From an uncultured Allobaculum sp. (GTDB taxonomy: Bacteria; Bacillota_I; Bacilli_A; Erysipelotrichales; Erysipelotrichaceae): a stretch of 44,415 bases of DNA. Position 1 is the first letter of the stretch; the number at the start of each line of letters is the position of its first letter. The notes beneath the pieces were generated by a model. It was given only the letters and a program-made list of their open reading frames with translations, was not told the origin of the DNA and made no database searches. The DNA lies in assembly GCA_910577085.1 (NCBI GenBank), contig CAJTLE010000009.1:1-44415 (forward strand). Reading direction: 5' to 3'. The position numbers were made by a program, and so were the translations under genes. Positions 1-8,635 of the stretch are shown piece by piece.

Positions 1-72
1 TAATTTGTAAAGATACTATTATACATATCCTGATTTTTCAAGAGGAAAAACAAGTTTTAGCTTTATGTGTGG

Positions 73-921
73 CTATGTCTTCATTTTGATTAGCGCTTCC
101 TGTGTATATAGTGGGGAAATTAGGTTATATCCAAAGAATGAGTTGTCCGCAGTTTTATGCCCAACTTTTGCATCCTGGTCTTTTGAATATTCGAGTTCGT
201 TCTCTGTGTCGTTTAACGCTTCTTTCAGATAATTCAGGCTTTCCTGAACACTGGGATGACTGGCAGCAGCTTCATTCTGTTCAATAACGCGAATCACATT
301 CTGACTGTAGTCCATCGCATCCTCCAGAATTCCGGTGTTCATTTTGGATTTCTCCGGCATTTTGTCATGAAGGGATTTATCGACGGAATAAGCAGCTTTC
401 CGCAGTTTCTTACAGCGGCGGATGATTTCTTCCCGTGGAGAAATGTGCTGAAAGCGGGCGTTGGTATGGGTAGAGTCAACAATCATCGACTGTCTGCGCG
501 TGATAACGTTCTTTTCAATGGCGTATTCAACCGTTCTCTGAATCAGCTGATCCAGCAGTTCAGGATCTTTCATTCGCTGACTGCGAAACTTGGACAGAAG
601 AGAAGGATCAACGATGTTTACTTCCTCTGGAGAAAGGCCGAGGAAGTATTTCATTTCCATATTGACACGAACCTGGTCGATCAGGCCGCGGTCGGACAGT
701 TCAAAAGCTGTTTTGAGCAGAAGGAGTTTGAACATGAAAACAGGATCAACCCCCGGACGTCCAAAATCTATCGTGTAATTCTTTGCCAGAGTTTCCCGGA
801 CAAAATTGAAATCAATTTCTTCCTGGAGTTTTCTCCAGAAGCTGTCTTTAGGGATGAGAATACCGTAAAGTGCGGAATAGGGACTGAAATCAAGAGTCAT
901 TTGGTTAGAAGATTTGAACAT
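73..921 (-). pseudogene. Truncated IS1182-like transposase (N-terminal part)
   Basis: The reading frame encodes the N-terminal half of an IS1182/IS5-like transposase. It has the DUF772-type region (FKLLLLKTAFELSDR, then DPSLLSKFRSQR) and the first catalytic block (IVDSTHTNAR). The match stops just after DNSFFGY, where the intact family continues into the rest of the DDE domain. Here about 17 unrelated residues follow and then a stop. Only 282 residues remain, whereas intact members are usually around 450-550. The start is supported by an AAGGTGG ribosome binding site just upstream. The remaining catalytic residues are missing, so I call it inactive. It lies next to a second broken transposase. 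Confidence 0.85.
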
Positions 922-1025
922 ATTATTACCACCTTAGTTAAATTATAAAACAAAAGTGATAAAATGTCAATATATTTTCAAATGATTTTGTGTATTTAAT
1001 GTGATTTCTTATTAGACATAAAAAA

Positions 1026-1055
1026 AGGTAGTGGCTCAACGGTTAGTCACTACCT
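1026..1055. repeat. Palindromic IS end between the two transposase fragments
   Basis: AGGTAGTG at 1026-1033 is the exact reverse complement of CACTACCT at 1048-1055. The 14 bases between them are partly palindromic too. It lies behind the IS1182-like start, preceded by an A run, as the terminal inverted repeat of such an element would. IS110-like coding sequence begins in or immediately after it. I read it as the element end and the insertion boundary (inference). Confidence 0.6.
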
Positions 1056-1056
1056 C

Positions 1057-1830
1057 AGTGGTAAATCAATCAAATTTTGTCAGCAGCCTCGTGAAGATAT
1101 TCTCAAGGCTTGTGATGGAATCCCATTTACACCACATCAGACAGACCGGCTGCAGATCATCAGAAACCATATTCAGTATCTGGATTCGGAGATCAAGCGT
1201 CTGGAGGGTCTGATGGACAAGATGCTTTGTAACTATAAGGAATATCGCCGTCTTCTGGAAACCATTCCGGGAATCGATTCAGTCAGCAGTATGTCTATTC
1301 TTGCAGAGCTTGGCATTGAAATGTGCCAGTTTAAAAATGCGGCCCAGCTGTGTAAATGGGCTGGACTGGCCCCTGGAAGTGATGAGTCAGCAGGTAAGGT
1401 TCACAATCGACATATCACCAAAGGTGGTAAGTATATTAAGCCGCTGCTCGTACAGTGTGCCTGGGCAGCGGTTAAAGACAAGAAGAAACCTTACTACGCC
1501 TGTAAATTTCAGGAACTGGCTGGGCGCGGCGTCAACAAGAAAGTAGCCATTATCGCCATCGCCAGAAAGATACTCGTCGCCATTTTCCATATGTTTGTGA
1601 AGAAAGAAGAATGGCATCCTTCAGACTGTGACAGCAGTTATGCCCCAAGTGGAGTAACTATCAAAAAAGAAACAAAGAAGCTCAAAAAGTGTGTTGAAAT
1701 ATTGAAGTATCTGGGGCTGGACATGAAGACTGTCGTAAAAGTGGTTACCGACCTTTTTGGATGTACTGTCGATGAAGAAGGAAATGTCTATTCAGAAATG
1801 ACTGGTGAGATAGTCTTAGGCATCCCATAA
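1057..1830 (+). pseudogene. IS110-family transposase, C-terminal fragment
   Basis: The frame is open from the palindromic IS end to the stop at 1830. It encodes a coiled segment (QTDRLQIIRNHIQYLDSEIKRLEG) and then the Transposase_20 domain of IS110/IS1111 elements. The recognisable blocks are ETIPGIDSVSSMSILAELG, FKNAAQLCKWAGLAPGSDES and HITKGGKYIKPLLVQCAWAAV. The N-terminal RuvC-like DEDD catalytic domain is absent, so the protein cannot be a working transposase. The first in-frame ATG is at 1213, within the domain. The 5' noncoding end, where IS110-group elements encode their bridge RNA, is also missing. Simplest explanation: an IS1182-like element inserted into, or recombined with, an IS110 element. 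Confidence 0.85.
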
Positions 1831-1840
1831 TTCATTAGTA

Positions 1841-1869
1841 CAGACTAACGGGGGAAAGGGGGTAGTCTG
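1841..1869. repeat. Inverted repeat downstream of the IS110 fragment
   Basis: CAGACTA (1841-1847) pairs with TAGTCTG (1863-1869) around a G-rich 15-base spacer. It begins 10 bases after the transposase stop and may be a remnant of the element's right end. There is no T run, so it is not a standard terminator. Confidence 0.4.
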
Positions 1870-2250
1870 TCTCCAAATACAGTTTTAGACTCATTTTTGA
1901 GCCAAATATCGACATTTAAACTACAACCAGGGGTGACCGGCATAGAGTTGCCTTGTCAGCCGAGGGGGTGTTTTCAAAGTAATTTTTCTTCCATATTTAT
2001 ATGTATTTATATGCCGAATTTATACGCAAAATGGATATAGATCCAAAAGGCAAATTGTTGGTGCCTTGAAAAGTGGCAAATTAGTGCCTAGGATCGATAC
2101 GGAAAGAGGGAGGATCCTCAAAAATGTGTGAAATAAATTGGATGAAAGTCAAAAAAATATGGTGCTTTCCATTTTTGTTCAAGTACAGAATACGCCTTCG
2201 TTTCATCTGTTTTTGAGACTTTTATGGCAGAGTGGAAAGATTCGAGGGAT
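1870..2250. other. Gene-poor stretch between IS remnants and the lysine riboswitch
   Basis: I see no convincing gene here. Short open segments on the plus strand around 2100-2250 have no recognisable similarity, and stops interrupt them. The stretch may be decayed mobile-element DNA (inference). Confidence 0.4.
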
Positions 2251-2257
2251 GGATTGA

Positions 2258-2286
2258 TTGACAGTCTAAATATCGGCTGTTAAGAT
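2258..2286 (+). promoter_or_regulatory. Sigma-A promoter of the lysine riboswitch transcript
   Basis: A perfect -35 TTGACA (2258-2263) is followed by a 17-base spacer and a -10 TAAGAT (2281-2286). The predicted start near 2293 lies about 16 bases before the riboswitch P1 helix. Consensus match and position make this a strong prediction. Confidence 0.85.
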
Positions 2287-2308
2287 GACCGCAAATGTTG
2301 AGAAATAA

Positions 2309-2466
2309 AAGATAGAGGCTGCGGTGCAGATGAGTACCTTCTCGAGGAGGCGTCCAATGAAGGAAGGGAAAGGCAATCACCGCCGAAATTCAGGTTCTGG
2401 CAGGGGCGTGGATTGGGATGCAGGGAAATACCTTGCAGACTCCTTCAGTCGAAGAGGCGTTATCTT
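2309..2466 (+). promoter_or_regulatory. Lysine riboswitch (L-box) aptamer
   Basis: The sequence carries the ordered conserved blocks of the lysine aptamer: GATAGAGGCTGCG at the 5' side, GAGTACC, GGGAAAGG, CACCGCCGAA, a TTGGGATGCA / TGCAGACT segment, and AGAGGCGTTATCTT at the 3' side. P1 closes by pairing AAGATAG (2309-2315) with TTATCTT (2460-2466). A strong promoter lies just upstream and an intrinsic terminator just downstream, before the importer genes. By family knowledge, lysine binding should favour termination and lower expression of the importer. Confidence 0.92.
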
Positions 2467-2481
2467 GAAACCTTCTTTTTG

Positions 2482-2507
2482 AACTGTGGGGACCACAGTT
2501 TTTTTAT
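2482..2507 (+). terminator. Riboswitch-controlled intrinsic terminator
   Basis: AACTGTGG (2482-2489) pairs with CCACAGTT (2493-2500) around a 3-base loop, followed by a seven-T run. It lies 15 bases after the aptamer and before the ribosome binding site of the solute-binding protein gene, so it is the expression platform. I did not identify a clear antiterminator. Confidence 0.9.
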
Positions 2508-2528
2508 TTCCAGAAAAGGAGAAAAATT

Positions 2529-3407
2529 ATGAAAAAATCAATGTGGACTGCCGCATGCGCAATGCTCGTTCTGGCTGGCTGCTCAAGCAGCTCTGCTTCA
2601 AGCACTGCAAGTACCGCTAGTACATCAAGTTCGACAACATCTGCTTCCAGCACAGCTGCTGCTTCTGGTGAAACCTTTACTGTAGGTATGGAGTGCAACT
2701 ATGCTCCATTTAACTGGCAGACAACAGATGCAACTGAATCTTCTGCAGAACTGCCAAATGGTGCAGGATATTGCGATGGCTATGATGTCAAGATTTCTCA
2801 GGACCTGGCTGACAAACTGGGCAAACAGCTCGTCGTTAAGAAGATCAACTGGGATGGTCTGCAGCCTGCTCTTGAATCTGGCGAAATCGATGCGATTGTT
2901 GCTGGTATGACAGCCAACGATGAACGCGAAGAAGGAATTGACTTTACAACTCCTTACTATTCTTCTGACATGGTTATGATCGTTCCGAAGGATTCTGATG
3001 TTGCTTCCTTTACAAGCATTCAGGATTTCTCCGGTCACAAAGTTATCGGTCAGAAAAACACAAACTATGACACCATCATCGATCAGATCGAAGGTGTAGA
3101 ACACGTTACTCCAAAAGCTGCATATCCAGAACTCGTTCTGGCTTTACAGACAGGTGAAGCTGAAGCAATCACTGCTGAGCTGCCAGTTGCTAAGGGTATC
3201 GTTGCTGCCAACCCAGATCTGACTTACATCACATTTGAAGATGGCAAAGGATTCGATGTAGACACAACTGTTTCCATCGGTCTGAAAAACAACACAAGAG
3301 ACACACAGGAATTCAAGGACGTTCAGGCTGCTCTGGATGAAATCTCCCAGGAAACCCGTGATGAATATATGCTGGATGCGGTCAACAACGCTCCAACTGG
3401 TGAATAA
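2529..3407 (+). CDS. Amino-acid ABC transporter substrate-binding lipoprotein, probably lysine
   Basis: This is a family 3 extracellular solute-binding protein of 292 residues. The start has a lipoprotein signal, with lipobox LAGC and the lipidated cysteine at residue 18. A Ser/Thr/Ala-rich linker to about residue 47 follows, then the ligand-binding domain starting ETFTVGMECNYAPFNW. Typical blocks include GLQPALESGEIDAIVAGMT and DFTTPYYSSD. The ribosome binding site AAAAGGAG precedes the ATG. The protein should capture an amino acid outside the membrane and deliver it to the permease encoded 5 bases downstream. The sequence alone does not fix the ligand. The lysine riboswitch upstream points to lysine or a related basic amino acid (inference). 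Confidence 0.9.
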   Translation: MKKSMWTAACAMLVLAGCSSSSASSTASTASTSSSTTSASSTAAASGETFTVGMECNYAPFNWQTTDATESSAELPNGAGYCDGYDVKISQDLADKLGKQLVVKKINWDGLQPALESGEIDAIVAGMTANDEREEGIDFTTPYYSSDMVMIVPKDSDVASFTSIQDFSGHKVIGQKNTNYDTIIDQIEGVEHVTPKAAYPELVLALQTGEAEAITAELPVAKGIVAANPDLTYITFEDGKGFDVDTTVSIGLKNNTRDTQEFKDVQAALDEISQETRDEYMLDAVNNAPTGE

Positions 3408-3412
3408 GCGTC

Positions 3413-4156
3413 ATGTCCATTGATTGGTCATATGCTTGGCGGGCACTCGTAAAAAACTGGCCGATGTTCTGGTACGGCATGAAAGTGACAATCGAATTTG
3501 CGGTTGTCGGTACCGTCTTCGGCTTTCTGATTGGTCTGGTGGTCGGCGCGATCCGTTCGGTTCCAATCGATCCACTGGATTCTCCATTGATTAAGGGATT
3601 AAAGAAATTTGGCCGCTGGATTACCGGGTTATATATCTGGATTTTTCGTGGCACACCTATGATGATTCAGGCTTGCTTTATCTACTACCTGCTTCGCCCA
3701 GTGATTCACTGGGGTCCAATTACTGCTGGTTTTGTGATCATTTCGATCAACACTGGTGCGTATATGGCAGAGATTCTGCGTTCTGGTATTCAGTCCGTGG
3801 ATCCAGGTCAGTTAGAGGCATGCAAAGCCATTGGTATGAGCAACTTCCAGGCGATGGTGTACGTCATTTTCCCGCAGGCAATCAAAAACACCTTCCCGGC
3901 AATTGGCAACCAGCTGGTTGTTAACCTGAAGGACTCCTGTATGATGAACGTTATCTCTGTTACGGAGCTGTTCTTCCAGTCGAGTTCGATTGCGGGTTCG
4001 AACATGCGATTTGTTGAAATCTACTTCGATACCGCAATTCTGTATCTGATCCTGACTACAGTCGCAACATGGCTGCTCAACCTGATTGAGCGTCATATGA
4101 GTAAGGATGATGACACAGCGAAAAAGAAGAAATTCTTTATGGAGATGTCCGCATGA
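3413..4156 (+). CDS. Amino-acid ABC transporter permease, HisM/GlnP type
   Basis: This is a 247-residue polar amino acid transporter permease with about five membrane segments. The cytoplasmic EAA loop that docks on the ATPase is visible as EACKAIGMSNFQAMVYVIFPQ. RGTPMMIQACFIYYLL is also typical of the family. Only one permease gene is present, so the channel is probably a homodimer. The gene starts 5 bases after the binding-protein stop; a weak GGTG lies upstream and translation may be coupled. It overlaps the ATPase gene by four bases (ATGA). It belongs to the lysine-riboswitch operon. Confidence 0.92.
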   Translation: MSIDWSYAWRALVKNWPMFWYGMKVTIEFAVVGTVFGFLIGLVVGAIRSVPIDPLDSPLIKGLKKFGRWITGLYIWIFRGTPMMIQACFIYYLLRPVIHWGPITAGFVIISINTGAYMAEILRSGIQSVDPGQLEACKAIGMSNFQAMVYVIFPQAIKNTFPAIGNQLVVNLKDSCMMNVISVTELFFQSSSIAGSNMRFVEIYFDTAILYLILTTVATWLLNLIERHMSKDDDTAKKKKFFMEMSA

Positions 4157-4905
4157 GTAATCCAGTAATTTCTGTTGAACATCTCAAAAAGAGCTTTGGT
4201 TCCCAGGAAGTTTTACATGATATCGACTTCCAGATCGAAAAAGGGGAAGTTGTTTCCATTATCGGATCTTCCGGTTCTGGAAAAAGTACTCTGCTTCGAT
4301 GTATCAACCTGCTTGAAATTCCAGACTCTGGCACGATTTCGTTCCATGGTCAGAACATTTTAGGCGGCGGTTTAAAGCCAACTGACTATCGTTCAAAGGT
4401 TGGCATGGTATTCCAGAACTTCAACCTGTTCGCAAATAAGAATGTTCTGGATAACTGCATTCTTGGTCAGCGAAAAGTTCTTGGCCGTTCGAATGAAGAA
4501 GCGAAAAAAATCGCGCTTCAGCATCTGGAACGGGTAGGCATGAGTGATTTCTTAAACAAAAATGCCACCAAACTTTCCGGTGGTCAGAAACAGCGTGTTG
4601 CGATTGCCCGCGCTCTGTCGATGGATCCGGAAGTTCTGCTTTTCGATGAACCAACCAGTGCACTTGACCCGGAAATGGTCGGTGAAGTACTGGACGTTAT
4701 GAAGGGTCTTGCAAGTTCAGGTTTAACGATGATTGTCGTTACCCACGAAATGCAGTTTGCCAAAGACGTTTCCGATCGCGTGATCTTCATGGATCAGGGC
4801 GTCATTGCCGAACAGGGAACCCCGGATGAAGTCTTCAACCATCCAAAAAACGAACGAACAAAACAGTTCCTTTCCCGTTTCCGCGAAAGTACAAATTTAT
4901 CGTAA
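4153..4905 (+). CDS. Amino-acid ABC transporter ATP-binding protein, GlnQ/HisP type
   Basis: This 250-residue ATPase powers the importer. Visible motifs are Walker A GSSGSGKST (residues 38-46), the Q-loop region GMVFQNFNLF, ABC signature LSGGQKQR, Walker B VLLFDEPTSALDPE and the switch histidine in VTHEMQFA. It overlaps the permease gene by ATGA, giving translational coupling. It is the last gene of the operon; a strong terminator begins six bases after the stop. Confidence 0.95.
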   Translation: MSNPVISVEHLKKSFGSQEVLHDIDFQIEKGEVVSIIGSSGSGKSTLLRCINLLEIPDSGTISFHGQNILGGGLKPTDYRSKVGMVFQNFNLFANKNVLDNCILGQRKVLGRSNEEAKKIALQHLERVGMSDFLNKNATKLSGGQKQRVAIARALSMDPEVLLFDEPTSALDPEMVGEVLDVMKGLASSGLTMIVVTHEMQFAKDVSDRVIFMDQGVIAEQGTPDEVFNHPKNERTKQFLSRFRESTNLS

Positions 4906-4910
4906 AATCG

Positions 4911-4947
4911 AAAACCGGCGTCCTGAGACAGGATACCGGTTTTTTTC
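4911..4947 (+). terminator. Intrinsic terminator of the lysine importer operon
   Basis: AAAACCGG and CCGGTTTT form the base of the stem, with GTCCTG/CAGGAT pairing inside, followed by a T run. It directly follows the ATPase stop. Confidence 0.9.
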
Positions 4948-5033
4948 ATGACATATTTCGTTTAGGGCAGCCCAAATGACGGTTGTTCAAAGACGGTCAG
5001 ATAGTCAATTTTTCGTCTGGCAAGCACCGTTAA

Positions 5034-6140
5034 TCAAGACTGGGGCACAGAATCCGATGCTTTTTTGGAGAACGCCTGATCAACGGCCTGGCGCAGTTCG
5101 CTTTCGCTGACTTCGGTGTAAACGTTCAGTGTTGTTTTGACATTGGAGTGCCGGGCGAGTTTGGCCGCAATTTTGGGCTGCGCTCCGCTGCGGATCAGAT
5201 TGGTGACAAACGTATGCCGGAGCATGTGATAATGGAAATCCATGCCCAGCTCTTTGACCACCACACTGATTTTATGCTGAATCGTCGTTGGGGCCATAAA
5301 ACTGCCTTTCGGATCGGAAACGATCAGGTCGTAGGGATGAACCTTTTGATATTCCAGCAGAAAGGTTTTGAGCGTCTCACAAAGGGGAAGCACAGCGGTG
5401 CTTGAATCTGTTTTCGGGGTGATGGTCTTGAACCGAGACTTTTTTCCACCGGTGAAATCCATCTGCCGAGTGATCGATACCGTGTTGTTTTCAAAGTCGA
5501 TATCTGAGAAACAAAGGGCAAGAGCTTCCGCCCGGCGCAATCCGAGATAGTAGCCAAGATACAGATAGGCGATGACGGTGGGCTCAGCCTTGAAATGATC
5601 ACACAGATCGAGAAAGTTTTCTTCATCCAGATACATCTGGCGGCGCTCCGGTTTCTTGTCACTGTGGACATAGATCAGACTGAGTTGATGACTGGTGATA
5701 TAACCGGCTTTCTGGGCATAGTCAAGAATGTTTTTCAGGCAGGAGCGAATCAGATCCATTGTTGACTGGCTGTTATCCGAGAATGCATTGAACAAGCTTT
5801 GAAGAACGGGGTAGGTGACATGCCGGATGTCCAGACTGCCAAGGCTTGGCCGGATAAAGCGTTCATAGTGATAGGTATAGGAAACTTTCGAATTGGCAGC
5901 GAAGCGGATACTGTCAATGGCGAGCCATTCCTTATAAATATCGTCCACAGTCCGGATTTTGTTGGCATTGTCACTGGAGGCCAGAAGGGCGGCGGAAACC
6001 CGGACGCTGTAAGCCTGCGCTTCATGTTTGGTCGGGAAGGTTTCCGTATGTTTTACCATTTTTCCCTGATCGTCGATGGATTCAACGGTAACTTGATATA
6101 AAAATTCTCCATTCCCCTTTTCAATTTTTTCGATTTGCAT
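5034..6140 (-). CDS. Tyrosine recombinase / phage-type integrase
   Basis: This 368-residue site-specific recombinase has the catalytic set of the family: the first Arg in GLRRAEAL, HxLRH in HYHMLRHTF, a His in LARHSN and the nucleophile Tyr in NVYTEV. The N-terminal part (EFLYQVTVESIDDQGK) looks like an arm-type DNA-binding domain, followed by a SAM-like core-binding domain around DIYKEWLAID. The start at 6140 is chosen because AAGGAGG lies 7-8 bases upstream; the frame stays open for 39 more codons but those lack a ribosome binding site. No excisionase, phage or conjugation gene is adjacent. It is probably a remnant of an integrated element or a domesticated recombinase. I found no flanking attachment repeats by eye. 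Confidence 0.92.
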   Translation of the reverse strand: MQIEKIEKGNGEFLYQVTVESIDDQGKMVKHTETFPTKHEAQAYSVRVSAALLASSDNANKIRTVDDIYKEWLAIDSIRFAANSKVSYTYHYERFIRPSLGSLDIRHVTYPVLQSLFNAFSDNSQSTMDLIRSCLKNILDYAQKAGYITSHQLSLIYVHSDKKPERRQMYLDEENFLDLCDHFKAEPTVIAYLYLGYYLGLRRAEALALCFSDIDFENNTVSITRQMDFTGGKKSRFKTITPKTDSSTAVLPLCETLKTFLLEYQKVHPYDLIVSDPKGSFMAPTTIQHKISVVVKELGMDFHYHMLRHTFVTNLIRSGAQPKIAAKLARHSNVKTTLNVYTEVSESELRQAVDQAFSKKASDSVPQS

Positions 6141-6154
6141 GAACGTACCTCCTT

Positions 6155-6670
6155 GTTGAGAATCAGGAGAGCAGATTCTGTTTTCGGGTGCAGTCGAAAT
6201 GAAAAAGGCTGAAAACGTTGATCTGATGAGGATTTGGAGTTTGTTGACTGGCTGCACTTTTCTCTGACCGCATGAACAGACTGCCTCTATGTACTCAACC
6301 TGCTACTTATATTTTCGAATGAATCGCTTTTCTTTTTCAAATTCAGTAAAGAAGGCAGTTTTTTATCGCATTCTGGCACTATTTGTCTCTATAACAGGGC
6401 AGCAGGGACCATATCCTCGCCTTGATGATTCATATTCATCTGTCAGGAGTTGTCAGGAATCATAGACGGGTTCGTCAGATCGGGCAGACCAGACAGATCA
6501 GATAGATCAAGCAGAGCAGACACTCCAGACGATTGGCCCAATGAAATATGTGTTCTGACTGTAGGCGGTTTCTGTAACGCTTTTGTCTTTCTGCATTTTG
6601 GTTTCAGTTCTTTCAAGCGGAACTTCTTCTTTGGCTTTCACAAAAAATGCCCGCGGACAGCTTTGTCCGG
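6155..6670. other. Intergenic region between integrase and gpmI
   Basis: About 500 bases without a credible gene. Around 6460-6530 lies a purine-rich, loosely repetitive tract built on CAGA/GATCAGA units. The divergent promoters of the integrase and gpmI must lie here; only the gpmI one is recognisable. Confidence 0.4.
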
Positions 6671-6699
6671 TTTTCCAACCTGATGACAGAGTTTATAAT
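6671..6699 (+). promoter_or_regulatory. Probable gpmI promoter
   Basis: A perfect -10 TATAAT (6694-6699) lies 55 bases before the gpmI start. A weak -35 TTTTCC (6671-6676) is 17 bases upstream of it. The -10 match is the main support. Confidence 0.55.
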
Positions 6700-6754
6700 G
6701 GATAAGAACGAAAGATGTATTAAAAAGATGTATTTAAAGGAGGAAACAAAATAC

Positions 6755-8347
6755 ATGGCAAGAAAACCTGTTGTACTGGTTGTCATGGATGGTGTCGGAC
6801 TGTCTGACAACGTTCTTGGCAACGCAGTGAAAATGGCCTACAAGCCGCATCTCGATATGCTTTGGGAAACCTGCCCCCATACGCAGTTAAGAGCTCATGG
6901 TCTGGCAGTAGGTCTGCCAACAGATGGCGATATGGGTAACTCCGAAGTTGGTCATAACGCAATCGGAAGTGGACAGATCTATTCACAGGGTGCAAAACTC
7001 GTAAACGAAAACATCGAATCCGGTGAAATGTTCCAGTCCGCTGCCTGGAAAGAACTCGTTGACAACGTAAAAGCCAATAACTCTACACTTCACTTCTTGG
7101 GCCTGCTTTCTGATGGAAATGTACACTCGCACATTAATCATTTAAAGGCTCTGATTAAAGAAGCCAAAGCAGAAGGCGTTAAGAAAGTGCGCGTTCACGC
7201 TCTGTTAGACGGACGTGATGTACCTGAAACTTCCGCTTTAAAATATGTTGACGAAATCGAAAACTTCATGAACGATCTCAATGATGAAAACTTCGACGCA
7301 CAGATCGCATCTGGCGGCGGACGTATGCAGATCACAATGGACCGTTATGAAGCCAACTGGCCAATGGTTGAAGAAGGCTGGAAGATCCACGTACGCGGCC
7401 TTGGACGTCAGTTCAAATCCGCTACTGAAGCCATCGAAACTTACCGCAATGAATCCGGTGTTGTTGACCAGGATCTGCCAGGATTTGTCGTTGTTGACGA
7501 AGAAGGCAATCCAAAAGGAACCATCGATGACAACGATTCCGTCATCCTGTTCAACTTCCGCGGCGACCGTGCTCAGGAAATCTCCTTAGCCTTTGATGGT
7601 GACGAAAGCTTCGACAAATTTGACCGTGTTAAAGTTCCACACGTTAAATTCGCTGGTATGCTTCAGTATGATGCAGATGCGCAGATTCCAAAGCGTTACC
7701 TCACTGAACCACCAAAAATCCATTACACACTGACTGAACAGCTCGTGGCCAACGGCATCAGTGAATATGCAATTTCTGAAACTCAGAAATATGGCCATGT
7801 CACTTACTTCTGGAACGGAAACCGTGCCGCTAAATTCGACGAAAACCTCGAAGAATACGTAGAAATCGAATCCGACGTTATTCCATTCGAACAGCGTCCA
7901 TGGATGAAGTCTGCTCAGATCACTGACAAACTGTGCGATGCGATCCGCTCCGGTAAATACGACTTCTTACGCACGAACTATCCAAACGGTGACATGGTTG
8001 GCCACACTGGCAACCTTGAAGCCACTGTAATCGGTGTTGAATCCGTTGACCTGGCTTTAGGCCGTGTTATTCAGGCTGTTAAAGACGTTGATGGTGTTCT
8101 GCTTGTTACAGCTGACCATGGTAATGCGGATGAAATGTACGAAAAACGCAAAAAACCAGATGCTCCTCTGAAAGCTAAAACATCTCACACACTCAACCGT
8201 GTTCCATTCATCGTTTACAACTACCCATGCACACTCAAACACGATGACGATATGGGTCTGTCCAATATCGCCGCAACTGTCTGCGAAATCCTGGGTGTTG
8301 AACCAAACGAACACTGGAGAGCTTCCATCATCGAATCTAAAGACTAA
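6755..8347 (+). CDS. gpmI: 2,3-bisphosphoglycerate-independent phosphoglycerate mutase
   Basis: This glycolytic enzyme interconverts 3- and 2-phosphoglycerate in the cytoplasm using two metal ions and a phosphoserine intermediate. The protein has 530 residues, slightly longer than the usual 510 or so. The metal-binding VVMDGVGLSDN (Asp12) and the catalytic serine block GNSEVGHNAIGSG (Ser63) are intact. The C-terminal metal-binding blocks LRTNYPNGDMVGHTGN and LLVTADHGNADEM are also present. The start is the ATG seven bases after AAAGGAGG; an upstream in-frame extension of 36 codons lacks a ribosome binding site. The gene stands alone, with a terminator after it. Codon use is biased, as expected for a highly expressed gene. 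Confidence 0.97.
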   Translation: MARKPVVLVVMDGVGLSDNVLGNAVKMAYKPHLDMLWETCPHTQLRAHGLAVGLPTDGDMGNSEVGHNAIGSGQIYSQGAKLVNENIESGEMFQSAAWKELVDNVKANNSTLHFLGLLSDGNVHSHINHLKALIKEAKAEGVKKVRVHALLDGRDVPETSALKYVDEIENFMNDLNDENFDAQIASGGGRMQITMDRYEANWPMVEEGWKIHVRGLGRQFKSATEAIETYRNESGVVDQDLPGFVVVDEEGNPKGTIDDNDSVILFNFRGDRAQEISLAFDGDESFDKFDRVKVPHVKFAGMLQYDADAQIPKRYLTEPPKIHYTLTEQLVANGISEYAISETQKYGHVTYFWNGNRAAKFDENLEEYVEIESDVIPFEQRPWMKSAQITDKLCDAIRSGKYDFLRTNYPNGDMVGHTGNLEATVIGVESVDLALGRVIQAVKDVDGVLLVTADHGNADEMYEKRKKPDAPLKAKTSHTLNRVPFIVYNYPCTLKHDDDMGLSNIAATVCEILGVEPNEHWRASIIESKD

Positions 8348-8424
8348 TCAATAAACTGGTCTTGAACTCGATAAGCTGATCCCATGGATCAGAAGCAAAA
8401 TCTACAATTGTATAACGAATCATC

Positions 8425-8468
8425 ATGCTGGCAATCCGGATCCCAAATCCGGCTGCCAGCATTTTTTG
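8425..8468 (+). terminator. gpmI terminator
   Basis: ATGCTGGCA (8425-8433) pairs with TGCCAGCAT (8454-8462). An inner CCGGA/TCCGG stem extends the hairpin, followed by six Ts. It lies about 80 bases after the gpmI stop. Confidence 0.9.
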
Positions 8469-8479
8469 CTTGCCATAGA

Positions 8480-8528
8480 AAAGGTCACCGGCTGGAAAAC
8501 TGGATGTTTTTCCTGGCTGGTGACCTTT
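8480..8528 (-). terminator. Long hairpin, possible terminator for the minus-strand gene at 8636
   Basis: AAAGGTCACC (8480-8489) pairs with GGTGACCTTT (8519-8528), and the inner part pairs further. On the minus strand it follows the stop at 8636 by about 110 bases and ends in a short TTTTC run. The T run is weak, so the role is uncertain. Confidence 0.5.
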
Positions 8529-8635
8529 CTGGTTTGTTTCTTGAAATGTTTTCGTATTACGTTGTTTGCGGTAAATTTTCACAGCTGGATGAATCTGGAA
8601 GAGTCTGTCGACTATGGTTGATTACAGGTTAGATG

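Noticed and set aside
256..948. 230-codon plus-strand frame across the IS1182 fragment
   Set aside because: It is the antisense shadow of the transposase, which shows recognisable family motifs and a ribosome binding site.
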